Source: Chrysomallon squamiferum (Eukaryota > Mollusca > Gastropoda > Neomphalida > Peltospiridae). From it: a stretch of 15,000 nt of DNA. The stretch covers positions 23,913,430-23,928,429 of the forward strand of contig CM022672.1 of NCBI GenBank assembly GCA_012295275.1. Direction: 5' to 3'. Of this stretch, positions 1 through 8,197 are shown in pieces. Both the position numbers and the translations under genes were made by a program. The notes below the pieces were generated by a model. It was not told the origin of the DNA. It saw only the letters and a list, made by a program, of their open reading frames with translations, and ran no database searches. Positions within the stretch are counted from its first letter, which is position 1; each line of letters starts with the position of its first letter.

Positions 1-40
1 AGTATTTTCAGAAGCGCTTTTGTGTTTATATGTATGTTTG

Positions 41-102
41 TATATGTCGATACGTGTATGTATGTATCTCAGGACATTTTTGTTTATATAATCAGAGCGA
101 TA
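41..102. repeat. 62-bp direct repeat, copy 1
   Basis: This stretch recurs at 341-402, exactly 300 bp downstream, with 3 mismatches in 62 positions. It begins TATATGTCGATACGTG and ends ATCAGAGCGATA, and similarity stops abruptly on both sides. It has no coding potential that I recognise. The pair could be remains of a 300-bp tandem duplication whose middle has diverged, or two copies of a dispersed repeat. Confidence 0.85.
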
Positions 103-340
103 TCAACAATAGCATTAACAATAATTGTTATAATTATAATAATGTTAATAAAAATTAAGCTGAAGGATTAGAACAAAACAATAACAACAAGAAGAAAACA
201 AACTAAAAAAATCAATAAAAGAAAGTCCAATAAAATGATATATCTTAAAATGATAATAAAGATGATGATGATAGGAAAAAAAAAGAATGAAATTTACTCA
301 AAAGATCATAAATCTGACCATTCAACTTTGTTAAAGACAA
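103..340. other. AT-rich spacer between the direct repeats
   Basis: This is A-rich and purine-rich low-complexity DNA with AAC, AAT and GAT triplet runs, for example around 165-215 and 255-275. No ORF or RNA gene is visible. It separates the two copies of the 62-bp direct repeat. Confidence 0.6.
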
Positions 341-402
341 TATATGTCGATACGTGTATGTATGTATATCAGAACATTTTTATTTATATAATCAGAGCGA
401 TA
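341..402. repeat. 62-bp direct repeat, copy 2
   Basis: This is the second copy of the repeat at 41-102. It matches at 59 of 62 positions, differing at offsets 28, 33 and 42. The match ends after GAGCGATA, where the downstream sequences become unrelated. Confidence 0.85.
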
Positions 403-1078
<676 letters not shown>

Positions 1079-1082
<4 letters not shown>

Positions 1083-1336
1083 ATAAGTATGCCAACAGAG
1101 CCTTTATATCCTTTTTCATCTTTTTTGTTTTCTTTTTCCTTCTTTTTTTTGTTTTAAATTTTTTTGTTTTGTTTTTTTGTTCTGTTTGTTTGTTTGTTTC
1201 TAAATCAGCTAAATACCATAAAGAATTTGCCACACAGTTTTTACAAAAAACAATTGCTGAAAACAATTAATGAAACTGCAACAACAACCACAACCAAATA
1301 GAAATGAAAAAAAAAAATAAAAAAAAAAAAAAAAAA
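1079..1336. repeat. Low-complexity T-rich then A-rich stretch in intron
   Basis: This is a T-rich run (about 1107-1200) made of TTTTTG/TTTC units, followed by CAA-rich sequence and a near-pure poly-A run at 1306-1336. The overlapping ORFs here on both strands are compositional artefacts. In the gene model this lies in the intron between the two halves of SRCR domain A. Confidence 0.7.
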
Positions 1337-1522
1337 GTGTATGGTGGCTTTCCATTTCTAATTTTGACGTTTCTTTAGCAGTCATTCAGGCCTAAATAAT
1401 TTGGATACATATTCAGGTATAATTTATACATTTTTTCAAATCTAATTTTTTCAAATATATCATTCAGATATTTTACAGAACTATAACTTTCAGACATGTT
1501 ATTCAAATACATTATGTTGCAG

Positions 1523-1686
1523 TGGTGGAAAAGCATATATCAAAACATTCTTCGGAAGGGGCAGGGGCCCCATATTTGTGGATGACTCATCTTGCACAGG
1601 CGAAGAGGAAACTAGAAAACTGCAGTTTCAACTACCTGCATATTATGTGTGATCATTCACAGGACGCTGGAGTTGAATGTGATGCC
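1523..1686 (+). pseudogene. SRCR domain A, second-half exon (frameshifted)
   Basis: After an acceptor AG at 1521-1522 the exon begins with one base that completes a Gly codon from the previous exon (phase 2). It continues GGKAYIKTFFGRGRGPIFVD and then DSSCTGEEE, matching the SRCR 'G-x-G-x-G-P-I-x-x-D-x-x-C-x-G-x-E' segment. Within 1602-1620 the frame slips by +1 (one inserted or two deleted bases). The domain then resumes in the next frame as ENCSFNYLHIMC and HSQDAGVECD, supplying the last conserved cysteines. In the original frame a stop follows soon. No clear phase-1 donor follows the last Cys codon (1678-1680), so the exon end is set arbitrarily just past it. The ATG at 1522 straddles the splice acceptor and is not a genuine start. 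Confidence 0.78.
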
Positions 1687-1872
1687 GCCTATAAAGCAGT
1701 TATTAGCAGATGTCCAAATAAGTTTTTCTTGGAGTGGTATTTGTTTATATATTTGTGCTCCTCTGATTTTATATATATATATATATATTATTATTGTTAT
1801 TATAACAGATGTGTGTGCAGATGTAGGCACGCAAGCATAAACGCATGTTTCTAGTTATGTGCATATTATAAT

Positions 1873-1896
1873 ATAATAATAATAATAATAATAATA

Positions 1897-1942
<46 letters not shown>
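1873..1942. repeat. (AAT)n followed by (ATT)n, self-complementary microsatellite
   Basis: About 26 bp of AAT repeats (1873-1898) switch at 1898 to about 45 bp of ATT repeats. The two arms are reverse complements of each other, so the tract is a giant inverted repeat able to fold into a hairpin or cruciform. It lies between the two SRCR domains. Confidence 0.9.
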
Positions 1943-1943
<1 letters not shown>

Positions 1944-2112
1944 TCTTTAACTTTTTTTTCTTAAATTTATGTTTATTATAGCCTGTAACTGTATGTGCAA
2001 TTAAGTTTTCAGCAAATAGTAACAATAAGAATAAGATTATTAAAGTCTTAAATAGCATAAGTTATTAATATAAATACATTCTGAATACTAATTTTATACC
2101 CAGAGAAATTTT

Positions 2113-2192
2113 TTATTTTATTTATTTATTTCCTCTTATTTATTTATTTATTATTATTTTATTTATTTATTTATTTATTTTTTTTTTTTTTT
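2113..2192. repeat. (ATTT)n tract ending in poly-T
   Basis: This is an interrupted ATTT tetranucleotide tract followed by a T-only run (about 2178-2192). More T-rich sequence continues to 2292 and merges into the polypyrimidine tract of the acceptor at 2295-2296, which opens SRCR domain B. Confidence 0.85.
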
Positions 2193-2296
2193 GTTCTGTT
2201 TTGTTATCATAGCGTAACTTTTTATTTTATTTTATCTTATCCTATCTTATAATTTAATTTTAATTTTAATTTTTAATTTTTTTTTATTTTTTGCAG

Positions 2297-2503
2297 ATGG
2301 ACAACAAACCCTGTATGTACAATTAGTTAACAATAATGTGAAGGGAATGAGTTAAATCGAGGTCCGCAACCCCAAAGATCAGAGCGCTAAGTGGGGTTCA
2401 GTGTGTGGCAGTCGATAGACGTAACAATAGACGTAACAATAGACGTAACAATCACGATAGACGTAACAGTCGCGCAAGCGATATGTGGGTCCTTGTGTTA
2501 TAA
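2297..2503 (+). pseudogene. SRCR domain B, first-half exon (stop plus minisatellite)
   Basis: A TTTTTTGCAG acceptor opens this exon in phase 1, as for domain A. The frame reads GQQTLYVQLVNNNVKGMS, a TAA stop at 2353-2355, then IEVRNPKDQSAKWGSVCG, the G-x-I-E-V and W-G-S-V-C core of an SRCR domain. A 12-bp tandem repeat with in-frame stops interrupts it at 2415-2468. The domain resumes in another frame at 2469 with VAQAICGSLCYKY, the usual A-x-x-I-C-x-x-L-G-Y segment with Cys in place of Gly. Domain A has 8 residues between its first core Cys and the A-x-x-x-C motif. Here the spacer is 65 nt, and removing 42 nt of repeat leaves 23, one short of 8 codons. A good donor GTATGT at 2504-2509 ends the exon in phase 2. 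Confidence 0.78.
2415..2468. repeat. 12-bp minisatellite inside SRCR exon
   Basis: There are four exact copies of ATAGACGTAACA, at 2415-2426, 2427-2438, 2439-2450 and 2457-2468. The last is separated from the third by the 6-nt interruption ATCACG. Every copy contributes stop codons (TAG, TAA) in the frame of the preceding SRCR core. The array falls where the D-x-W-D loop of the domain should be, so it looks like a slippage or duplication expansion after loss of constraint. Confidence 0.9.
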
Positions 2504-2597
2504 GTATGTTTGACATAAGTCGACATATCAACATCATCTTGGATTTTTTAAGGGCAGAATTATTATTATTAATTATTATCTTACCAGAAACAAAGAT

Positions 2598-2598
2598 A

Positions 2599-2662
<64 letters not shown>

Positions 2663-2680
2663 GTAACAATAACAATAATA
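2598..2680. repeat. (AAT)n microsatellite
   Basis: A nearly pure AAT tract runs to about 2662, then degrades through TAGTAACAATAACAATAATA. It lies in the presumed intron that splits SRCR domain B. Poly-Asn and poly-Leu ORFs across it are artefacts of the repeat. Confidence 0.92.
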
Positions 2681-3189
2681 AAAAAAGTCATTTAAACATG
2701 TAAACAAAGGTCTTATTACGCGAAACCAAGATATACTGACACTGACCTTTTCTCAGACATTAAACAGCAGAAAGGACTTTGGTTAGAAATGCAATAATAA
2801 ATCTTTAAGCTATTCTAAATTATGTTAATTTTGATATCCACTCTCAATGTATTTTTAGCTTGTGACCTTCCACCGTTAATGCTTGTCTAAACATTAGTCT
2901 GAGATGTTAAGAAGCACATTGATCTACCAGGGATAAATATTGAAAACACACTAACCTCACATCAAAGTGGTCTTTTCAAAATATTATAAGAAATGTAAAA
3001 ATACTTTAGATGCATTATTTCGAGATCTCACTGCCGATTACATCTCTTCTATTTGATTGATTACAATTATTTTCATTGTCTAAAAAACCTTGGTGTCATT
3101 TAATGGATGTATTCTTGTTTGTTTGTTGTTGTTTTATTTTTTGTTTTTTATTGGGTTTTTTCGCTATGCAGTTTATTTATTGCTTGCAG
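2681..3189. other. Presumed intron within SRCR domain B
   Basis: The intron from 2504 to 3189 joins a GTATGT donor to a TTGCAG acceptor at 3188-3189, preceded by a T-rich tract from about 3115. A second AG lies at 3170-3171 (ATGCAG), 18 bases upstream of the chosen one. The chosen acceptor is preferred because it gives the phase-2 frame that restores SRCR sequence. No other feature is visible between 2700 and 3110. Confidence 0.55.
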
Positions 3190-3385
3190 TACTTCGTTCG
3201 CGCGTCCTGGTGCTGTCAGAAGTGATAAGGCTACAAAGCCCACACACTCAGTAATGTGAAATGTACTGGAACGGAGAAACAGATACAAGACTGCTATCAT
3301 GCGCTTTGGAATACGGGGTTTTGTGACCCTAAAAATGAAGTGGCTTCAGTGACGTGTATCAATTTAACGCCACATCAGTTAAATC
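3190..3385 (+). pseudogene. SRCR domain B, second-half exon (one frameshift)
   Basis: From 3191, in phase 2, the exon reads TSFARPGAVRSDKATKPTH. A single-base deletion near 3245-3248, in an ACACAC run, moves the frame. From 3247 it then reads LSNVKCTGTEKQIQDCYHAL, followed by WNTGFCDPKNEVASVTC. This is the 'L-S-N-V-x-C-x-G-x-E-x-x-I-x-D-C' segment and C-terminal cysteine of an SRCR domain. In the frame of that second segment the upstream part has TGA and TAA stops (3223-3228), so no single frame spans the exon. After the last Cys a linker NLTPHQLN leads to a strong GTACGT donor at 3386-3391, ending in phase 1, which is the expected module boundary. From 3247 to the donor the frame is clean, making this the best-preserved piece of the locus. 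Confidence 0.82.
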
Positions 3386-3391
3386 GTACGT

Positions 3392-4035
3392 ATTTTATTT
3401 ATTTATTTAATTAATTTTTTCATAATATACTTAAACGAATTATACTAACATGGCTTGGCTCTGAATGATTCAGCTTGAGAGAAGCCCATCTGAATATAAA
3501 GTATTCTTTTATAGATGAAGAAACACGCATCTTCTCATAGACCATCAAAGACTGATGGCGATAAACCCTCGTCATAAAATTACCTTTCAAAGGGTGTAAT
3601 TTGAAAATAGAAGTAAATATAATAGTAATAATGAGACATAAAAAATATTTTAGTGAAAAACGGCTCAGTAAATTGTTCATTTAGCTAACTCAGAGTGGAA
3701 GACAACAGAATTAAAAAATAAAGAAATCTTATTTTATTTTCATATTATTATTAATATTTATTTATTTATTCATTTATTTATTTATTGGTAATAGGTGTCG
3801 AGAACTAATATGGAACTGTATTCACGAAAAAGGTTAAAGTTTAGTTTTTCAGGTAGACAAAATCTAAGTGTTAGTCATGAGTGAAAATTTATACTTTTGT
3901 ACCTGCTGATAATCATCAACTGGTAATCATCAACAGCCACTGTATGTACTACATACGAAGACTAATTCGTGATTATTGCCATGTTGTTACTGTTTCAGAG
4001 ACTGCAATTTTTGATAAATGAAACTGTCATGTCAG
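3392..4035. other. AT-rich region downstream of the SRCR exons
   Basis: This holds ATTT-type simple repeats (about 3394-3420 and 3730-3785) and non-repetitive sequence without a recognisable product. A minus-strand ORF at 3420-3680 shows no similarity I know. A TTTTTCAG acceptor-like site at 3844-3851 would open a phase-1 reading of about 9 codons before a stop. It is a weak candidate for a terminal exon. Confidence 0.4.
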
Positions 4036-4047
4036 TTATTATTATTA

Positions 4048-4099
<52 letters not shown>

Positions 4100-4103
4100 T
4101 TTA
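4036..4103. repeat. (TTA)n then (ATTT)n microsatellite
   Basis: A TTA/ATT triplet tract with one TTG interruption near 4050 switches at about 4083 to ATTT tetranucleotides. Below it (4104-4140) is a pyrimidine tract of TTC/TCC units. The hydrophobic ORFs over it are repeat artefacts. Confidence 0.9.
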
Positions 4104-4427
4104 CTTTTTTTTTCCTTCTTCTTCTTCTCCTTCTTTTATAACAGTCACACTGATAGTTGTGAACGCTTACAAGAATTGCCTAATAAGATTAAATCTCAAT
4201 TTAATGTAAATTACTGCTCGGTCAGTCAGCACGTTTCTTTGCATTTACTAATAAATCAGTGCTGGACAAATTACAGCTAATAAGAACTTAAATGAAGGAA
4301 GAAAATGTCAACGCTCTGGAAGCATGTTATTTATGATGTCGAACATATGTCTATCTTTATGTTTGTACCTTCAAACAATATATACTTTTCTTTTATGTTT
4401 TTAATTATTATTTCTTTTTCATTTTAG

Positions 4428-4450
4428 AGCAATCGGCCACATTTTCATAG
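4428..4450 (+). other. Possible short terminal exon of the SRCR locus
   Basis: A long pyrimidine-rich run and TTTTAG at 4422-4427 form a good-looking acceptor. Joined in phase 1 to the exon ending at 3385, it would add QQSATFS and then TAG at 4448-4450. This suits a secreted protein ending shortly after its last SRCR domain, but such a short extension is easily met by chance. Phase and acceptor quality are the only support. Confidence 0.12.
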
Positions 4451-5196
4451 CCGATCTGTCACGTGATCAATGTGAGCTGTACATTTGAATATTTGCATTC
4501 ACTGGGCTGATTCGGTGTTTTAATTTGAACTTTCAATTTGACCTAGATTAGTTTTCACAACGAATAAACAATTTTTGGCTGAACAGCGGGAATATGACAT
4601 ATTTCAATGGCGTTTTAGTGCACTTTTTAAAGGTATCGGTTGTGATACAAAAACGAAATTTTATAATAAACAGAATAAAATCAAATCAAATGAAATCATA
4701 AATTATTAATAAAACCAACAAATTCAGTTTAGTTAGTTGTATTCGCATTCTTCATCCTCTTCATGCATCGGTATATCTCTATTGTTACACTAATCAATTT
4801 ATTTACAGTGCCATATTTAGGCCAAAACTAAACACCTCACAATCCACAGGGGCTTCAAAATATAAATATAACATGAAGTTAAGTGTAATTATTTTGTCAA
4901 ATAAAGCAAAACAATTTTCAATAATTTTGTAGCTTTAGACTCCATATAAGCTAAGCTTGGGACTGCTTATTTATAGTATTTTTATAATTTTATTACAAGC
5001 CTTTCAATGTTTCTCAGCTGGAGAAAGGAATAAATACACTATCGACAAATTATAGTTATACAAAGAAAAAAAACAAAATATAAGAATAATAAATTCAGTT
5101 TACATAATTCAACAAGAGAAAACACAATGCATAAATGACACGATTTCGAATATTGGGAAATTTTAGCATAATTATCGATATCGAGAAGACAGATCA
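4451..5196. other. Spacer without recognisable gene
   Basis: This is AT-rich unique-looking sequence with several AATAAA-like hexamers, for example around 4562 and 5029. I see no ORF of note, no RNA gene, and no inverted or direct repeat of useful length. Confidence 0.4.
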
Positions 5197-5239
<43 letters not shown>

Positions 5240-5252
5240 GTAGTAATAATAA
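5197..5252. repeat. (ATA)n microsatellite
   Basis: A pure ATA tract runs to about 5239, followed by TAGTAGTAATAATAATC. It abuts the left edge of the reverse-transcriptase-tail relic, as if the element broke or inserted at the microsatellite. Confidence 0.9.
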
Positions 5253-5380
5253 TCAGCAAGATCATGGACAACGTCTCCGTAGCAGAACTACAGAATATCA
5301 CTCTGTTAGGAACAGCACATATAATACGGAGGGTTATCTCTATTCAGAAATCTCTGTTTATGCCAAGGTCCATAAGTTAG
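5253..5380 (+). mobile_element. Relic of a LINE reverse transcriptase C-terminal tail
   Basis: In the frame of the ATG at 5264 the sequence reads MDNVSVAELQNITLLGTAHI, then IRRVISIQK, with a stop at 5378-5380. The pattern 'E-L-Q-x-x-x-L-L-G-T-A-H-I-x-R-x-V-x-x-I' resembles, from memory, the tail found after the reverse transcriptase domain of many invertebrate non-LTR retrotransposon proteins. Only about 35 residues match. The catalytic polymerase motifs are absent, and the sequence upstream is an ATA repeat, so this would be a 5'-truncated fragment. Family assignment is not possible, and a chance or unrelated match remains possible. Confidence 0.4.
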
Positions 5381-5718
5381 AACCCATACTGAGGAGAGAA
5401 GAACATCGACTGCAGTCGAGGAACCCAACAATATTAATAATGATATGTGTACACGTATACATCATGAAAATTAAGTCAGATTTAAAATAAAAAAATAAAA
5501 TGAAATAAAATAAACATAAAGTAAAATTAACATATAATAAATAGGACTAATCTCCACCTTAAAAGCAAGAACAATGAGTCACCTGAGAATGATAACGTCG
5601 AACACTCTCTCCTCAAACCTCGAAAAATATGTTCCTGGCTGACAGTTTACCAGAAATAAAGAAAACATTTAAGATTTATATTTCGAGTACGTCAAATGAG
5701 TTTAGTTCATAAAATGGT
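5381..5718. other. Spacer, possibly 3' flank of the LINE relic
   Basis: Sequence just after the putative LINE tail is less AT-rich (5381-5430) and could be its 3' untranslated region. It is followed by an A-rich stretch (5485-5545) that might be a decayed tail. I find no target-site duplication and no gene. Confidence 0.3.
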
Positions 5719-6000
5719 TCAGATTTCTATGTACATGTACCCTTTTATCAGATTACGTTTCATTAGCCTTCTAAAATTAATATAATGTAAATCGGTTGTT
5801 GAACTCAAACCATCGTTAAACCGTCTTATCTTATAATCCCCACTCACTGGAACATCCCAGGCACTTGGATTTTCCTTTTCGATGCTGATGCTAAAACCGC
5901 CATTCAGCACCAAATTGAACATAAGAACATAAGTGCAAGTCATCTGAAACACTTTGTCTCTTTGTACCATTCTTAGAATCGATGCTAATTTCAGTAGCAA
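5719..6000 (-). other. Unassigned minus-strand ORF, 93 codons
   Basis: This is the least compositionally biased ORF in the window. From an internal Met at residue 20 it reads MTCTYVLMFNLVLNGG, a short hydrophobic stretch that could act as a signal peptide. A polar segment, SISIEKENPSAWDVPVSGDY, and then KIRRFNDG follow. I do not recognise the protein. It has no visible promoter or partner exon, so it may be a chance ORF, an exon of an unknown gene, or a transposon relic. Confidence 0.15.
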
Positions 6001-6190
6001 TAGCAGCTGTTAAATCTTCATGAAATTATTCCAAGAGAGAAATGTCGCAATTGTGTTCGTTTCACTGAACTCCGTTCTCTGTCTGACACTCATTAAGTGA
6101 CAATGTGCTGTGCTTTTCCTGCAGTGGTGTTTGTTTTATTTAACATGTTCGGATAAAATTTTGTATAAAATATTTCGTTACAGACTCATT

Positions 6191-6222
<32 letters not shown>

Positions 6223-6467
6223 TATAACAACAACAACAACAACAACAATAAGAAAAACAACAACAACAACAGCAATAGCAATAATTATGTAGTAATCTTT
6301 ATCATTATAATCATTACCATTACCATTATTATTGTTAGTAATAGTGGTAGGAGAAGTAGCAATAGCAGCAACAGTAGTAGTGATAGAACACCAGCAGTAG
6401 TAGTAGTAGTTATACTAGTAATAGTAGCAGCAGCAGTAACAGTAACAGCAGCAGCAGCAGCAGCACA
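6191..6467. repeat. Compound trinucleotide block (AAT, AAC, AGT, AGC)
   Basis: This is a 277-bp run built almost wholly of NNR-type triplets. It starts as AAT (6191-6230), passes to AAC (6232-6275), then mixed ATT/AGT/AGC, then AGT (6390-6425) and finally AGC (6426-6467). The change from one triplet to the next by single substitutions suggests successive slippage births within one array. Its short AT-only ORF is an artefact. Confidence 0.9.
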
Positions 6468-6921
6468 GCTATAAATTATTCACTTCACCGCACCTTGCGC
6501 TCTTTCTTTACTTGTTCTGTTGTTTCTTTTCGTTTTTCTGTGTCCATAAAAAAAAAATCAGACATTAATTAATATTTAAAGATTTTAGCTTTTGAAGCTA
6601 TTTGCATATCAGTTTCTTATACTAAATAAATGTTTATGCATTTAATCCTATTTGTTATTATTATTATAATTACTATAACATAAATATGATAAAATACTAA
6701 AACATTTATTGTTTAAAATGACATATCGCAAGATAGTTGACATCATCATTATCATCAGCGTCACTATAGTCGTGAAGATGATGATGATTGTGAAGTTTAT
6801 TATTGTTGTTATTAATTTTGCGTTGTATCTATTGAAGGGATGTGGATATTATATATTCTTTTGATTTAAATAAAATTAATTAATTAGTTAATTAATTAAT
6901 AGAAAAAATTAAAAATAACAT

Positions 6922-6923
<2 letters not shown>
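6468..6923. other. AT-rich spacer
   Basis: No gene is visible. It has a triplet-rich patch of ATC/GAT units (6740-6790) and a palindromic TTAATTAATTA cluster (about 6870-6900) immediately before the long poly-A run. Confidence 0.45.

Positions 6924-6958
<35 letters not shown>
6924..6958 (+). repeat. 35-bp pure poly-A run
   Basis: Thirty-five consecutive A residues follow ATGC. Such a run can be the tail of a retroposed sequence inserted on the + strand, but I find no recognisable SINE, LINE or processed-gene body upstream and no flanking duplication. It may simply be a mononucleotide microsatellite. Confidence 0.9.
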
Positions 6959-6961
<3 letters not shown>

Positions 6962-7331
6962 ATCAAACAAATACATAAATGAGAAACTGGCTGACATTAG
7001 ACACAAAAATAAGACAAATCTACATGAAATATTTCATCTTCATCTTTCAGATCGGTCAGTATCAGTTTGCGTATATATGAGATACATCTGTTGTCAAAAA
7101 CATCCTTTTCAGGCTACACGTATCGATTTATTGAATTTCGTTCTCTTTACACGTGCACATGAAAATCAAATTTGTCGCCGAGGACGCCAACGACAATGAT
7201 CACAGCCACCACCTTGTTTTTGCCAGTCATAATACTAACCTCACTGACTGGCAGCAGCAATACCGAATACATACCGTTTAAATAATTAATGTGGATGTCA
7301 TCTCTGGATTAACTGTATATGTTGTTCCGAA
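6959..7331. other. Spacer leading into a GC-richer patch
   Basis: This is mostly unique sequence. From about 7150 the composition becomes noticeably more GC-rich, and this continues to about 7500. No ORF longer than a few dozen codons is present, and no RNA gene is recognised. Confidence 0.4.
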
Positions 7332-7416
7332 GTAAATACCTCTAAAGACTAATGGCTGATGCGGTCCTGTGGTAATCAGCCGTATTTACCTCATTCCGGC
7401 AGTTGTGATTCAACTG
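7332..7416. repeat. Interrupted inverted repeat with a nearby stem-loop
   Basis: The right arm ATCAGCCGTATTTAC (7375-7389) is the exact reverse complement of GTAAATAC (7332-7339) plus GGCTGAT (7354-7360), with 14 nt inserted between the two left blocks. Next to it CAGTT (7400-7404) and AACTG (7412-7416) form a 5-bp stem with a 7-nt loop, the geometry of a tRNA T-arm. No convincing A box or full tRNA fold was found. The patch may be a decayed SINE or MITE. Confidence 0.6.
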
Positions 7417-7599
7417 GCGTGTAGCGTGTGGGAAGAGAGCTGGCAAATACCTTGCCATTGGATAGTAAAGCGATGAAGTAGGCCTAGATCAGTATCACCT
7501 CAACACTTTGTTATTTTAAGATTTCTTCAGAGCAGAACAGATACTCACAACTAAGAAGGTATTTTTTTTTTATTATTAATTTATATAACGTAAGACAAA

Positions 7600-7602
<3 letters not shown>

Positions 7603-7636
<34 letters not shown>

Positions 7637-7690
7637 ATAGTTATGTATACATGTTTGTGTGTGTATGTGCATATGTTTGTGTGTGTACAT
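7603..7690. repeat. (TA)n tract grading into TG/TATG repeats
   Basis: A pure TA tract (7603-7632) is followed by imperfect TGTGTA/TATG units to about 7690. The minus-strand ORF covering it is a repeat artefact. Confidence 0.88.
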
Positions 7691-7698
7691 CAACTATA

Positions 7699-7890
7699 TT
7701 GTTATTTTATATAACGATTAAGTCAAAATATATAATCTGTTATTGTTTACGAAGGTAAAAATATATTCATTAAGTGAAAATATTTATTATGATAAAGTGA
7801 AACCTTGTCATTATTTTATATGATAATGTGAATTATGTTATTATATAACAATAAAGCGAAACTGTTATCTTATATGGAGATACTGTGAAA
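7699..7890. repeat. Degenerate minisatellite with palindromic units
   Basis: Units of about 27-35 bp share the pattern GTTATxxTATATAAC followed by ATAAxGTGAAA. They are clearest at about 7700-7730, 7805-7835, 7836-7862 and 7863-7890. Each unit contains a short near-palindrome. The copies are diverged, so the array is old. Confidence 0.6.
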
Positions 7891-8009
7891 TTGTATTTAT
7901 ATTATTAACTGTGGTTACTGCAAGATAGTGATTTCAGTAAATCGTTTTACAAAATAATTACATAGTTTATATATAATGCATAAAAATTTAAGTAATATAA
8001 GTATGTATG

Positions 8010-8034
8010 TACACACACACACACACACACACAC
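8010..8034. repeat. (AC)n microsatellite
   Basis: About 25 bp of pure AC follow GTATGTATGT. Confidence 0.9.
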
Positions 8035-8120
8035 TCATTAAATAAATAATTCCCACTTTCGTATGAATATATATATGTCCTGTCAATCTATTATATCTAT
8101 CTCAATAATTATATACGTGC

Positions 8121-8124
<4 letters not shown>

Positions 8125-8195
<71 letters not shown>
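8125..8195. repeat. (AG)n microsatellite, 71 bp pure
   Basis: This is an uninterrupted AG dinucleotide run of about 35 units. It is a homopurine mirror repeat, capable in principle of triplex (H-DNA) formation. Its purity suggests a young or actively slipping array. Confidence 0.95.

Positions 8196-8197
<2 letters not shown>

Noticed and set aside
1522-1854. The ATG at 1522 as the start of an independent gene.
   Set aside because: It overlaps the splice acceptor. The first 28 or so codons are out of frame with the SRCR sequence, and the C-terminal part runs into TA repeats.
1855-2703. Poly-Asn, poly-Tyr and poly-Leu ORFs on both strands (1855-2058 minus, 2379-2675 minus, 2485-2703 plus).
   Set aside because: They are translations of the AAT/ATT microsatellites with short random ends, and they overlap SRCR pseudo-exons in other frames.
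3969-6292. Hydrophobic or poly-Ile ORFs at 3969-4280, 4018-4209, 5135-5380 (first half) and 6110-6292, which look like membrane proteins.
   Set aside because: The hydrophobicity comes wholly from ATT/ATA/TTA triplet repeats. Only the last 40 or so codons of 5135-5380 carry other information, and these are treated as a LINE relic.
6924-6958. Poly-A run as proof of a retroposed gene copy.
   Set aside because: No coding or SINE body could be recognised upstream, and no target-site duplication flanks the run.
7400-7416. tRNA gene suggested by a T-arm-like stem-loop.
   Set aside because: No acceptor stem, anticodon arm or good A/B box can be fitted on either strand.
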